Source: Micromonospora sp. FIMYZ51
Lineage (GTDB): Bacteria > Actinomycetota > Actinomycetes > Mycobacteriales > Micromonosporaceae
Reading direction: 5' to 3'
Assembly (NCBI RefSeq): GCF_038246755.1
Contig: NZ_CP134706.1
Location: 3,162,001 to 3,226,000 of the forward strand
DNA length: 64,000 bases
The notes under the pieces were generated by a model. It saw nothing but the letters and a program-made list of their open reading frames with translations. It made no database searches and was not told the DNA's origin. Positions 7,581 to 16,395 of this stretch are shown in pieces (position 1 is the first letter of the stretch; the number at the start of each line of letters is the position of its first letter). Both the position numbers and the translations under genes were made by a program.

Positions 7581-9110
7581 ATGGCGCGTGCGAACCTGAC
7601 CATCAACCCGGCCTTCACCGTGGGGCCGGTCCGGCGACGGCTCTTCGGCGGGTTCGTCGAACATCTCGGTCGCCACGTCTACGACGGCATCCACGAGCCG
7701 GGGCATCCGAGCGCCGGGCCGGACGGCTTCCGGCGCGACGTGGTCGAGTTGGTCAAGCAGCTCGGAGTCAGCACGGTGCGGTATCCGGGCGGCAACTTCG
7801 TCTCCGGCTACAACTGGGAGGACGGCGTCGGTCCGGTTGCCGAGCGGCCCCGCCGGCTCGATCTCGCCTGGCACTCCACCGAGACCAATCAGGTCGGTCT
7901 GCACGAGTTTCAGCACTGGCTCGATCTGGTGGGCAGCGAGCTGATGCTTGCGGTAAACCTCGGCACCCGCGGTCCGAAGGAAGCCGTCGAGCTGCTGGAG
8001 TACGCAAACGTCCCGGCCGGCACCGCCCGCGCCGCCCAGCGGGCCGCCAACGGCCGGGAGGAACCGTTCGGGATCTCGATGTGGTGTCTCGGCAACGAGA
8101 TGGACGGCCCGTGGCAGCTCGGGCACCGCAGCGCCGAGGACTACGGCAAGCTCGCGGCGATGACGGCAAAGGCGATGCGCCAGGTCGATCGGGACCTTGA
8201 GCTGGTCGCCTGTGGGTCGTCCGGGCGCGGCATGCCGACGTTCGGCGAGTGGGAACGCGTCGTGCTGACCCATGCGTACGACGACGTCGACTACCTCTCC
8301 TGCCACGCGTACTACCAGGAGCACGACGGCGACCTCGCGAGCTTCCTCGCCTCGGGCGTCGACATGGACGCCTACATCGACTCCGTGGTCGCGACTGTCG
8401 ACCACGTGAAGGCGGTGAAGCGGTCGACAAAACGCATCGACCTCTCGTTCGACGAGTGGAACATCTGGTACCTGACCCGGTGGCAGGAACAGGCCCGCAC
8501 CTTCACCATCGACGAGTGGCCGGTGGCGCCGCGCCTGCTCGAGGACCGCTACACGGTGGCGGACGCGGTGGTCCTCGGCGGTCTGCTGATCTCGCTGCTC
8601 AACCACGCCGACCGGGTCACCTCGGCGAGCCTCGCGCAGCTGGTGAACGTCATCGCGCCGATCATGACCGAGCCGGGCGGTCCCGCCTGGCGGCAGACCA
8701 CGTTCTTCCCGTTCTCGGTCACCTCGCACGCCGCCCGGGGCGACGCGCTGCGGGTCCTGGTCGACGCCGACAGCACGGACACCTCGGCGTACGGCTCGGT
8801 GCCGGTGGTGGCTGCGGCCGCGACCAGCGACGGCTCATCGCTCTCGGTGTTCCTTCAGCACCGGCACCGCACCGAGGCGACGACGGTCACGATCGACCTC
8901 CGCGCGTTCGCGCCGACCGGTGCGGTCTCGGCCCGCGGCATCTGGGACTCCGACGTACGCGCCGCCAACGACCTGGCCGACCCGAACCGGGTGGGGTTGC
9001 GGATCAACGACACCGCGCGGCTCTCCGACGGCCTGCTCACCGTCGAGCTACCGCCGGTGTCCTGGACCGCACTGACGATCCCGCACCAGGCCCGACCCGC
9101 CGAGGCGTGA
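7581..9110 (+). CDS. GH51 alpha-L-arabinofuranosidase
   Basis: A 509-residue cytoplasmic GH51 enzyme that releases terminal arabinofuranose from arabino-oligosaccharides by a retaining mechanism. The family hallmarks are present: FGGFVEHLGRHVYDGI near the start, VSTVRYPGGNFVSGYNWEDG, the acid/base Glu in LGNEMDGPWQ, the nucleophile Glu in LSFDEWNIWY, and a C-terminal beta-sandwich with VSARGIWDSDVRAANDL. There is no signal peptide, as usual for GH51 enzymes working on imported oligosaccharides. The start ATG is 6 nt after GGAGG (7570-7574). It is intact, unlike the two GH5 genes to its left, and sits beside a secreted GH43-AbfB enzyme, which points to arabinan or arabinoxylan use. Confidence 0.93.
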   Translation: MARANLTINPAFTVGPVRRRLFGGFVEHLGRHVYDGIHEPGHPSAGPDGFRRDVVELVKQLGVSTVRYPGGNFVSGYNWEDGVGPVAERPRRLDLAWHSTETNQVGLHEFQHWLDLVGSELMLAVNLGTRGPKEAVELLEYANVPAGTARAAQRAANGREEPFGISMWCLGNEMDGPWQLGHRSAEDYGKLAAMTAKAMRQVDRDLELVACGSSGRGMPTFGEWERVVLTHAYDDVDYLSCHAYYQEHDGDLASFLASGVDMDAYIDSVVATVDHVKAVKRSTKRIDLSFDEWNIWYLTRWQEQARTFTIDEWPVAPRLLEDRYTVADAVVLGGLLISLLNHADRVTSASLAQLVNVIAPIMTEPGGPAWRQTTFFPFSVTSHAARGDALRVLVDADSTDTSAYGSVPVVAAAATSDGSSLSVFLQHRHRTEATTVTIDLRAFAPTGAVSARGIWDSDVRAANDLADPNRVGLRINDTARLSDGLLTVELPPVSWTALTIPHQARPAEA

Positions 9111-9320
9111 CCGTCCCTGGGCGGCGAGCATTCCGGTGCCGGCGTGCCACCGGGCGATGGTGCCGGTGCGGTGGCCGGACGGCACTCGCAATCCGGATGC
9201 CCGACCAGGATCGGAAGGCTTGACGATGGGCGCTGATGTCGATGTCTTGACAGGTTCAGATCGTCGGTCAACACTTCGACACAAGCCCGAAACAGTCATC
9301 GATGCCTATGCGTTGCCACC

Positions 9321-9338
9321 GTTGTTAACGCTAACAAC
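9321..9338. promoter_or_regulatory. LacI-family type operator
   Basis: GTTGTTAACGCTAACAAC: 7-bp arms GTTGTTA and TAACAAC around ACGC, a typical LacI/GalR-family site with a central CG-type step. It lies 30 bp before the GH43 start and no LacI regulator is in the window, so the repressor must be elsewhere. A TTGACA at 9247-9252 may be part of the promoter, but no convincing -10 follows it. Confidence 0.65.
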
Positions 9339-9368
9339 CGCGGTGACGTCGGGGTGAGGAGAGCCTGG

Positions 9369-10850
9369 ATGTCGAGAATCGTCGCCAGGGTGAGCGCGCT
9401 GCTCGCCGCGATCTGCCTGCTGTTGCTGCCCGGCGGGCAGCCACCCCGAGCGGAGGCCGCCGCGCAGGCACCCCGGGCCGAGGCCGCCGCGCTCGACCCG
9501 TTCACCGGCTACCTGATGGCCCACTTCACCGGGGAGTCGGCCACCGGCGAGCAGATCTACCTCGCCCACAGCCGCGACGGGCTGACCTGGCGGGACCTGA
9601 ACAACGGCGCGCCCGTCCTGCTCTCCACCCTCGGCACCCGAGGCGTCCGCGACCCCGCCCTGGTCCGCTCACCCGCCGGCGACCGGTACTGGATCATCGC
9701 CACCGACCTGCGGATCGCCAGCGGCACCTCGTGGAGCGACGCGGCGAACCGGGGCAGCACCTCGCTTGTCGTGTGGGAGTCCGGCGACCTGGTGAACTGG
9801 TCCGCTCCCTGGCTGATCAACGTGGCCGGCGCGATCCCCGGTGCCGGCAACGCCTGGGCGCCGGAGGCCATCTACAACCAGGCGACCGGCGACTACGTCG
9901 TCTACTGGGCGACGAACTCCCCGCGCAACGGGGTCACCAAGAACCGGATCTGGTACGTCCGCACCAGCGACTTCCGCACCTTCACCGCGCCGCAGCTGTT
10001 CATCGACCGGCCCGGTAACCAGGGCATCATCGACACCCAGATTATCGAGGTGCCGAACAGTGTCGGCGGCTACCGCTACTACCGGGCGTCGGCCGACGGG
10101 CACATCCCAATCGAGGCCAGCAACTCCGTCCTCGGCTCCTGGACGAGCCTGGGGAACCTGTCGCACCTGGGCATCTCCAACGGCACCGGCGGCGGCAACG
10201 TGGTCGAGGGCCCGATGTGGATGCAGTTCAACGGCCGCAACGAATGGGCGCTCTACCTGGACCAGTTCGCCACCGGCCGCGGGTACCTGCCGATCACCTC
10301 GACGAACCTGGGCAGCGTCAACAACTTCCGGACCCGCTCGGACCACCAGATGGGTGCCAGCCGCAAGCGCCACGGCTCGATCCTCAACCTGACCGCCGCC
10401 GAGGAGAGCCGGGTGCTCGCCCGCTGGCCCAGCACCGCCACGGTCAACCGGATCCAGGCGTACACCCACCAGGACCGGTACGTGCGGCACGCCAACTACG
10501 ACGTACGCATCGACGCCAACGTGAGCCCCGCCCAGGACGCCCAGTTCCGGGTGGTGCCCGGCCTGGCCAACACCTCCGGGTACGTGTCGTTCGAGTCCGT
10601 CAACTACCCCGGCTACTACCTGCGGCACTACGGGTTCGACTTCGTACTGGCGGCCAACGACGGCAGTTCCGTCTTCGCCGCCGACGCCACCTTCCGGCAG
10701 GTCGCCGGGCTGGGTAACGCCGCCTGGCAGTCCTTCCAGTCGTACAACTATCCCGACCGCTACCTGCGGCACTACGGCTACCAGCTCCGCCTCGACCAGA
10801 TCACCGACACCCAGTCCCGCAACGACGCGACGTTCCGGCTGACGTCGTAA
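9369..10850 (+). CDS. Secreted GH43 enzyme with AbfB (CBM42) domain
   Basis: A 493-residue secreted protein. A signal peptide (VSALLAAICLLLLPGG) leads to a short Ala-rich spacer containing the near-duplicate PRAEAA / APRAEAA. The GH43 five-blade propeller follows at about residues 40-345, with DPALVRSPAGDRYWIIATDL, WAPEAIYN and VVEGPMWMQF. The last 130 residues are an AbfB arabinose-binding trefoil with three related blocks containing RYVRH, YYLRH and RYLRH. It probably trims arabinan or arabinoxylan outside the cell; exact specificity is not visible. The start ATG 9369 follows GAGGAGA. A LacI-type operator sits upstream and a long hairpin terminator downstream, so it is a single-gene unit. 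Confidence 0.9.
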   Translation: MSRIVARVSALLAAICLLLLPGGQPPRAEAAAQAPRAEAAALDPFTGYLMAHFTGESATGEQIYLAHSRDGLTWRDLNNGAPVLLSTLGTRGVRDPALVRSPAGDRYWIIATDLRIASGTSWSDAANRGSTSLVVWESGDLVNWSAPWLINVAGAIPGAGNAWAPEAIYNQATGDYVVYWATNSPRNGVTKNRIWYVRTSDFRTFTAPQLFIDRPGNQGIIDTQIIEVPNSVGGYRYYRASADGHIPIEASNSVLGSWTSLGNLSHLGISNGTGGGNVVEGPMWMQFNGRNEWALYLDQFATGRGYLPITSTNLGSVNNFRTRSDHQMGASRKRHGSILNLTAAEESRVLARWPSTATVNRIQAYTHQDRYVRHANYDVRIDANVSPAQDAQFRVVPGLANTSGYVSFESVNYPGYYLRHYGFDFVLAANDGSSVFAADATFRQVAGLGNAAWQSFQSYNYPDRYLRHYGYQLRLDQITDTQSRNDATFRLTS

Positions 10851-10859
10851 CCGGCACCT

Positions 10860-10909
10860 GAGGCTGGACGGGTCGTCGGCATCACTGCATCCGACACCCG
10901 TCCGGCCTC
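10860..10909 (+). terminator. Hairpin terminator after GH43 gene
   Basis: GAGGCTGGACGGGT at 10860-10873 pairs with ACCCGTCCGGCCTC at 10896-10909 (one G-T wobble), and the inner part GTCGG/CCGAC extends the stem after one bulged base. It begins 9 bases after the GH43 stop codon. Confidence 0.75.
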
Positions 10910-10954
10910 GTACCATTGCCCGAGAGTTCGCGGTTCGCGCGACGGGGAGGGACC

Positions 10955-11182
10955 ATGGGCAAAGGGATTCACGTGCAGGAACTGCCCGGCATCGGCAAGC
11001 GGTACGACGTCGATCTGGGCAGCGCCACCCAGCGGATCTCGATCGTGGTACGCCGTGACGGCGCCCGCGACCTGTACGTCTTCGCCGCCGGCACGGACGA
11101 CCCGGTGGCCGTGATCGAAATGTCGGAGGAGCAGGCCCGCAAGGTGGGCGCGCTGCTGGCCGGCACCTACTTCTCCGAGTAG
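10955..11182 (+). CDS. KhtT-like antiporter regulatory subunit
   Basis: A 75-residue soluble protein resembling the N-terminal domain of KhtT/TrkA-C type regulatory subunits of cation:proton antiporters: HVQELPGIGKRYDVDL matches their typical opening, followed by short strands (RISIVVRRDG, LYVFAAG) and a terminal helix with EEQARKVGALLAG. The TrkA-C nucleotide-binding domain is absent, so this is a reduced form. The start is ATG 10955, just after GGGGAGGG. The antiporter gene begins 61 bp downstream on the same strand, which supports a role as its partner subunit, acting on the cytoplasmic side. The functional call rests on context and on the short N-terminal match. Confidence 0.7.
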   Translation: MGKGIHVQELPGIGKRYDVDLGSATQRISIVVRRDGARDLYVFAAGTDDPVAVIEMSEEQARKVGALLAGTYFSE

Positions 11183-11243
11183 CCGGCACCCAAGCCCAGC
11201 CCAGCCCGTAGGTCGTCGCCCAGCTCTTGCAGGAGTCCTCACC

Positions 11244-12722
11244 GTGCACGCTGACCTCGTGGGCTTTGGTGCCCTCGTACTGATCGCGGGACTGCTGGCC
11301 CGCTTCGGCCGCCGGATCAACCTGCCCACCGTGCCGTTCTTCATGCTCGCCGGCATCCTGCTCGGGCCGGGCACGCCCGGTCCGGTGCTGGTCGCCCATC
11401 CCGAGGACCTCAGCCTGCTCGCCTCGCTCGGTCTGGTGCTGCTGCTGTTCCACCTGGGCGTCGAGTTCCCCGTGGAGCAGGTGCTCGGCAGCGGTAGACG
11501 GCTGTTCATCGCGGCCGGCTGCTACATCCTGCTCAACGTCGGTGCCGGCCTGCTCTTCGGGTTCGCGCTGGGCTGGGGTGGCTACGAGGCGTTCGTGGTG
11601 GCCGGTGCGCTCGGCATCTCCTCGTCGGCCATCGTCACCAAGCTGCTCATCGAGCTACGCCGGCTGGCGAACGCGGAGACCCCGGTCATCCTCGGCATCA
11701 TCGTCATCGAGGACCTGTTCCTCGCGCTGTACCTGGCGCTGCTGTCGCCGTTGTTGTCCGGCGCCGGCTCGGCGGGGGAACTGACGCTGCGGATCGGGCT
11801 GAGCTTCGCGTACCTGGTCGTGCTCTTCGCCGTGGCGCGCTACGGCGCCCGGCTGGTCGGCAAGCTGATCGACAGCAACGAGGACGAGTTGCTGGCCATC
11901 CTGATGGTCGGGCTGGTGGTGCTGGTGGCCGGCGTGTCGGCCGAGATCGGTGTCTCCGACGCCATCGGTGCCCTGATGATCGGTCTGGTGGTGGCCCGTA
12001 CCCCCATCCGGGAGCGGGTCGAGCGCCTGGTCCTGCCGCTGCGCGACGTCTTCGCGGCGGTGTTCTTCGTGGCGTTCGGGCTGAGCATCAACGTCGGCGA
12101 GATCGGCTCGGTGGCGCTGCCGGTGCTGCTGGCGGTCCTGCTCACCGTGGTCACAAACGTGACGGCCGGGCTGATCGCCGGCCGGCTGTTCGGGCTCAAC
12201 CAGCGCGGCGCGGCAAACGTCGGCCTGACCGTGCTGGGGCGTGGCGAGTTCTCGCTGATCCTCGCCACGCTCGCGCTCGCCGCCGGGCTGGACGCCCGCC
12301 TCGGCCCGTTCATCGCCCTGTACGTGCTGGTGCTCGCGGTGGCCAGCCCGCTGCTCGCGGCCAACTCCCGCTATCTCGCCCGGATCATCCCGGACCGGCT
12401 GCTGCACTCCGGTTGGCGGTACGTGCGGGAGGAGACCATCAGCACGGCCTGCACCCACCTGGACCGGGTTCAGATCACCGAGTCCGACGCCGAGGCGTGC
12501 CCGCAGTGCCTGGAGACCGGCGACGACTGGGTGCAACTGCGGCTCTGCCTGATCTGTGGCGCGGTGGGCTGTTGCAGCGACTCGGTCAACAACCACGCCG
12601 AGGAGCACTACCGGCAGACCGGGCACCCGTTGATCCGGTCGCTGGAACCGGGGGAGGACTGGCGTTACTGCTACATCGACGGTGCGCTGGTCCGCGAACC
12701 GATGGGTGCCGCCCGGCAGTGA
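11244..12722 (+). CDS. CPA2 cation:proton antiporter fused to UBP zinc finger
   Basis: A 492-residue fusion. Residues 1-390 are a CPA2 (KefB/KhtU-like) antiporter with about 12 membrane segments; visible family features are LLLFHLGVEF, GISSSAIVTKLL and the long GAANVGLTVLGRGEFSLIL region. Residues 405-485 form a UBP-type zinc finger with ordered ligands: CTHL, CPQC, CLICGAVGCC and H residues in NNHAEEHYRQTGHPL. This finger binds ubiquitin tails in eukaryotes; in bacteria its partner is unknown, and here it would hang in the cytoplasm as a gating or docking domain. The start is GTG 11244 after GCAGGAG. It follows a KhtT-like subunit and overlaps the GT2 gene end by 52 bp. Confidence 0.9.
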   Translation: MHADLVGFGALVLIAGLLARFGRRINLPTVPFFMLAGILLGPGTPGPVLVAHPEDLSLLASLGLVLLLFHLGVEFPVEQVLGSGRRLFIAAGCYILLNVGAGLLFGFALGWGGYEAFVVAGALGISSSAIVTKLLIELRRLANAETPVILGIIVIEDLFLALYLALLSPLLSGAGSAGELTLRIGLSFAYLVVLFAVARYGARLVGKLIDSNEDELLAILMVGLVVLVAGVSAEIGVSDAIGALMIGLVVARTPIRERVERLVLPLRDVFAAVFFVAFGLSINVGEIGSVALPVLLAVLLTVVTNVTAGLIAGRLFGLNQRGAANVGLTVLGRGEFSLILATLALAAGLDARLGPFIALYVLVLAVASPLLAANSRYLARIIPDRLLHSGWRYVREETISTACTHLDRVQITESDAEACPQCLETGDDWVQLRLCLICGAVGCCSDSVNNHAEEHYRQTGHPLIRSLEPGEDWRYCYIDGALVREPMGAARQ

Positions 12723-13645
12723 CCGGTGCTGTCGGTCTCGCGGACGAGGAAGTGCGGCCGGCGCTTGCTCTCGTGGTAGATCCGCCCGATGTACTCGCCG
12801 ATCACGCCGAGCACCATCAACTGGATGCCGCCCATTCCGATCACGGCGCTGATCAGCGTCGCGTAGCCCGGCATGTCGACGCCGTCCACCGCCGCTTTCA
12901 CCACCACCCAGACGGCGTAGCCGAGGGCGATCAGCGTCTGGAGCAGGCCGGCGTACACGACGAGGCGCAGCGGCTTGTGGTTGAACGAGACCAGCCCGTC
13001 CAGGGCGTAGTTGAACAGCTTGCCGAAGCTCCAGGTGCTGGTGCCGGCCTGTCGTTCCTCGTGCCGGAACGGCAGCGAGATGGTGCTGAAGCCGACCCAG
13101 GAGAAAAGGCCCTTGGAGAAGCGGTGGTACTCGGGCAGGGCGAGCAGGGCGTCCACCACGTCCCGCGACAACAGCCGGAAGTCACCCGCGCCGTCCTGTA
13201 GCCGGACATCGACCCAGCGGTTGATCGCCCGGTAGAAGAAGCGGGCCGGGATGCGCCGCAGCGCCGGCTCACCGCTGCGGTCCCGGACCGCGACGACCTG
13301 GTCGTAGCCCTGCTTGTGCAGCGCGACCATCTGCGGCAGCAGGTGCGGCGGGTGTTGCAGATCGGCGTCGAGCAGGACGATCGCGTCGCCCCGGCTGCGT
13401 TGCAGCCCCGCGAGCATCGCCGCCTCCTTGCCGAAGTTGCGGCTGAACGAGATGAACCGGACCGCCGGGTCGCGGGTGGCGAGGCTGCGCAGGGTCGCCA
13501 GGGTGCCGTCGGTGCTGCCGTCGTCCACGAAGAGGATCTCGACCTCGTCGTCCGGCAACGCGGCAGCCGCAGTGGTCACCGCCGCGTGCAGCGGACCGAT
13601 CGACCGCTCCTCGTTGTAGCAGGGCACCACTATCGACAGCCGCAC
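12671..13645 (-). CDS. GT2 glycosyltransferase, DPM1/GtrB-like
   Basis: A 324-residue polyprenyl-phosphate glycosyltransferase of family GT2. The GT-A domain shows VVPCYNEERSIGPL, EILFVDDGSTDGT and the metal-binding DADLQHPP; the acceptor region contains GAGDFRLLSRDVVDALLALPE. Two C-terminal membrane segments (LVVYAGLLQTLIALGYAVWV and IGMGGIQLMVLGVIGEYIG) match the GtrB/ArnC type that loads sugars on undecaprenyl-phosphate. The start is GTG 13645, 5 nt after GGAGG; an upstream TTG overlaps that site and is rejected. The gene lies 18 bp behind a large GT-C-like membrane protein on the same strand: a loader plus a membrane transferase, a common pair for decorating cell-surface molecules. Confidence 0.9.
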   Translation of the reverse strand: MRLSIVVPCYNEERSIGPLHAAVTTAAAALPDDEVEILFVDDGSTDGTLATLRSLATRDPAVRFISFSRNFGKEAAMLAGLQRSRGDAIVLLDADLQHPPHLLPQMVALHKQGYDQVVAVRDRSGEPALRRIPARFFYRAINRWVDVRLQDGAGDFRLLSRDVVDALLALPEYHRFSKGLFSWVGFSTISLPFRHEERQAGTSTWSFGKLFNYALDGLVSFNHKPLRLVVYAGLLQTLIALGYAVWVVVKAAVDGVDMPGYATLISAVIGMGGIQLMVLGVIGEYIGRIYHESKRRPHFLVRETDSTGHCRAAPIGSRTSAPSM

Positions 13646-13663
13646 CGGATCCTCCAATCCGCC

Positions 13664-15466
13664 CTAGTTGAGGTGGTACACGAAGACGCCAGCTATCTCC
13701 TCCCGCGTGATGCCGAGGCCATCAAGCGGTCGGGTGGCAACCCCGTCCCAGGGCGTACCAGCGAGTTGATTCGGCAGCACGACCACCGACCGGATGCCGC
13801 TCTGCCGCAGGAACGCGACGCTGCCCTGATCCGGGAAGGTCATGCTCATCGTGCGGATCTGTTCCTGGCTGGCGGGCACGAAGGCGGCGAGACCGTTGGC
13901 GATGCGCGGGAACCCGTCGGTGGACCAGAGCATGACGTGGAGTTCGGAGATGCTGTCGCTGGGCAGGACCAGCATCGGCTCGGCCGCCGCCTGGATCGCC
14001 GCCGGTGCCGGTGGCACGGTGGGGTGCGGGGTGCGGTTGACCCCTTCGAGCAGGACCAGCAGCAGCGGCGCCAGGAGCACGATTCGCCCGACCACTCGCG
14101 GCCACGCCAGCTTGGGCAGCTGCCGCCCGAACTCGGTGACGGCTCCCGCCGCCAGGATGGCCAGCAGCAGGCTCGTCCACACCATGAGCCGCCCCGGGGT
14201 GCGGAGCGCATCCCAGCCGGGGAGCAGCCGCGACAACGTCAGATATCCCGGGTCGCCCTGCCCGACGAGGTTGCTGCCCAGGCCGAGCGCGCCGGTGACC
14301 AGCACACCGAGCCCGAGCAGTACGCGGTGTCTGACCCGGAACACCGAGTAGCTCAGCCCGACCGCGGCCAGCACGATCAACGTGATGCCGGGCAGCAGCG
14401 CCATCTCCGGCGGCCAGGACAACTGGGCGCGGGCGGCCGTGAAGTAGTCACCCCACAACCACGAGTCCGCGGGCGCGACGAAGTATCCGCGCAACGGTGG
14501 GGAGAACATCTCGGTCCAGGACAGGTCCCGGCGAGCCTGCGGATTCAGCTCCACCACCCGCAGGAAGGTGATGCCGAGCCAGAGACAGACGCCAGCGAAC
14601 GCGGCACCACCGACCAGGTTGGCCAGCACCACCCGGCGCTCCAGCAGCCATTCGCCGCGCCGCCACCGGGCCCAGCCGATGGCCACGGCCACCACCAGCC
14701 CCACCCCGGCCAGGACGTACACCAGCGGCAACCCGATCCCGAAGCCGAGGCTCACCTGCCAGGCGGCGACCAGCCAACCGGCCACGATCCACCCGGGGCG
14801 GTGCAGCGCCGGGCGGTGGCCGCGCCGCAGCGACCAGCCGTGTCCCCGGGCCAGCATCGCCAGACACAGCGCGATGCCGCCGATGGAGAGGATGTTCAGA
14901 TGCCCACTGTGAGCCAGCCGCCACGGCGCGAAGGCCCAGGCGATGCCGGCGACGGCCGCCGCCGTGCGGCTGCTGCCCAGCTGGCGGACCAGGGCGTACG
15001 CCCCGACGAAGGCGAGCGCGTAGGCCAGGACGAAGAGCAGGTTGTAACGGAACACGGCAGCCTCGACGCCACTGCCGAAGAAACCGGCGGGAGCGTAGCC
15101 GAGCAGCGTGTCGCTGTAGACGTAGGTGTACGACGCCGGAAAGAACGTGTTGGAGTGCCAGAGGTTAAGCGGGTCGGTGAGCAGTGCGTGCCCGCCCCAG
15201 GCGACCTGCCATGCCTGCAATGTGGGATCCCCGATGTCGCCCGGGATGGTCGTCCACGGCTGCTTCAGGGTCGGCCAGGTGAGGAGCACGGCCAACGCCA
15301 GGCCGGCGAAACTCGCCACCACCCATTCGTGGCGTAGCAGCCGCGCGCTGGCTGCCAGCCAGCCTGATCCGCGGCGGGGTGGGAACTCCGATTCTGCCTG
15401 GTCCGGGTCGGGCTGCTGGCGATCAGCGGACGAGGTTCCGAGAAGCCTTCGACGTATCGCCTGCAC
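13664..15466 (-). CDS. Multi-spanning GT-C-like membrane glycosyltransferase
   Basis: A 600-residue membrane protein with roughly 11-12 hydrophobic segments and a large luminal C-terminal part. The first long extracytoplasmic loop carries acidic residues (TIPGDIGDPTLQAW, then NLWHSNTFFPASYTYVYSD), as in GT-C enzymes that use polyprenyl-phosphate sugars. No exact family can be named. The start is GTG 15466 because AGGAGGG lies just upstream; an earlier start at 15496 would span this site. The GT2 gene follows after 18 bp in the same direction and probably makes the lipid-linked donor. It likely transfers that sugar to a wall polymer, glycolipid or protein outside the membrane. Confidence 0.75.
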   Translation of the reverse strand: MQAIRRRLLGTSSADRQQPDPDQAESEFPPRRGSGWLAASARLLRHEWVVASFAGLALAVLLTWPTLKQPWTTIPGDIGDPTLQAWQVAWGGHALLTDPLNLWHSNTFFPASYTYVYSDTLLGYAPAGFFGSGVEAAVFRYNLLFVLAYALAFVGAYALVRQLGSSRTAAAVAGIAWAFAPWRLAHSGHLNILSIGGIALCLAMLARGHGWSLRRGHRPALHRPGWIVAGWLVAAWQVSLGFGIGLPLVYVLAGVGLVVAVAIGWARWRRGEWLLERRVVLANLVGGAAFAGVCLWLGITFLRVVELNPQARRDLSWTEMFSPPLRGYFVAPADSWLWGDYFTAARAQLSWPPEMALLPGITLIVLAAVGLSYSVFRVRHRVLLGLGVLVTGALGLGSNLVGQGDPGYLTLSRLLPGWDALRTPGRLMVWTSLLLAILAAGAVTEFGRQLPKLAWPRVVGRIVLLAPLLLVLLEGVNRTPHPTVPPAPAAIQAAAEPMLVLPSDSISELHVMLWSTDGFPRIANGLAAFVPASQEQIRTMSMTFPDQGSVAFLRQSGIRSVVVLPNQLAGTPWDGVATRPLDGLGITREEIAGVFVYHLN

Positions 15467-15622
15467 GTACCCTCCTGTTGATGACCGGTGCCGCACGTCC
15501 TAGCGTCGCATCGGTGGAAGGGTAAAAGCCATATTGATGGCCAGCGAAACTTGATCGGTCGCCGAGCCCACAGGCTGGGAAGCGGGCGAAAAGTGGATCG
15601 AGCGTTCGAAGACGCGGCCGGA

Positions 15623-16336
15623 TCAGCGCCCGGCCGGCCGGGGCGTGCCGATCCGGGTGACCCCGGAGCCGTGTTCGACAAGGGGTGCGACAAGCGCGGC
15701 CAGGACCCCGCCGAGCAGTGGGAAGAGGATGAACACCCAGAGCTGGCCGAGCGCGTGCGTTCCGGAGAAGATCGCCGGCCCGAAGGCGCGGGCCGGGTTC
15801 ACCGCGGCCCCGGTCAGCGCGACGCCGACCAGGTTCGCCACGCCCAGCGCCAGCCCGATGGCCAGGCCGGCGAAGCCGGACAGATCGGTGCTGCGCTTGC
15901 CCACCACCAGCACGACCAGGACGAAGAGGAAGGTCAGCACGGTTTCCAGCAGCATCGCGCCACCGGCGTTGATGTGGGTGCCGTAGCCATTGGCGCCCAG
16001 CACGCCGGTCTGGTCGGTCACCCCGCCCCAGTGCACAAGCACCCAGAGCAGGAAGGCCGCCAGAGCGGCGCCGGCGAACTGAGCGACCCAGTACACCACC
16101 GCCCCGAACAGTGAGATCTTGCCGGAGAGCAGCACGCCGAGGGTCACCGCCGGGTTCACGTGCGCGCCGGAGAGCTGACCGATGGTGTAGACCAAGGCGA
16201 GCATCACGAACCCGAACGCCAGCGAGACCACCACCACGCCGCCCTCGACGCGGGCCGCGACGGCGCTGCCCACGCCGAAGAACACCAGCAGGAACGTGCC
16301 GATGAACTCGGCCACGTAGCGCCTGACGTCAACCAT
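15623..16336 (-). CDS. MIP family water/polyol channel
   Basis: A 237-residue aquaporin-fold channel with six membrane helices and the two half-helix motifs, GAHVNPAVT (residue 61) and AAVNPARAFGP. The base after the second NPA is not the Asp typical of glycerol facilitators (NPARD), so a water-type pore is more likely, though selectivity cannot be fixed by reading. The start is ATG 16336; a TTG six codons upstream is less likely. It lies 59 bp after the FGGY kinase on the same strand and may be the third gene of the aldolase-aminotransferase operon, which would make a small polyol or sugar the substrate of interest. Confidence 0.9.
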   Translation of the reverse strand: MVDVRRYVAEFIGTFLLVFFGVGSAVAARVEGGVVVVSLAFGFVMLALVYTIGQLSGAHVNPAVTLGVLLSGKISLFGAVVYWVAQFAGAALAAFLLWVLVHWGGVTDQTGVLGANGYGTHINAGGAMLLETVLTFLFVLVVLVVGKRSTDLSGFAGLAIGLALGVANLVGVALTGAAVNPARAFGPAIFSGTHALGQLWVFILFPLLGGVLAALVAPLVEHGSGVTRIGTPRPAGR

Positions 16337-16395
16337 GACGTCAGTCTTGCCCAATGATCGCCTGCGAGTGGACGTTTCGGCAGGTCATCCCCGGT

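Noticed and set aside
13316..15337. A 673-codon plus-strand frame opposite the GT-C-like membrane protein
   Set aside because: Gln/Arg/His-rich shadow; the minus-strand frame has membrane helices and a good ribosome site.
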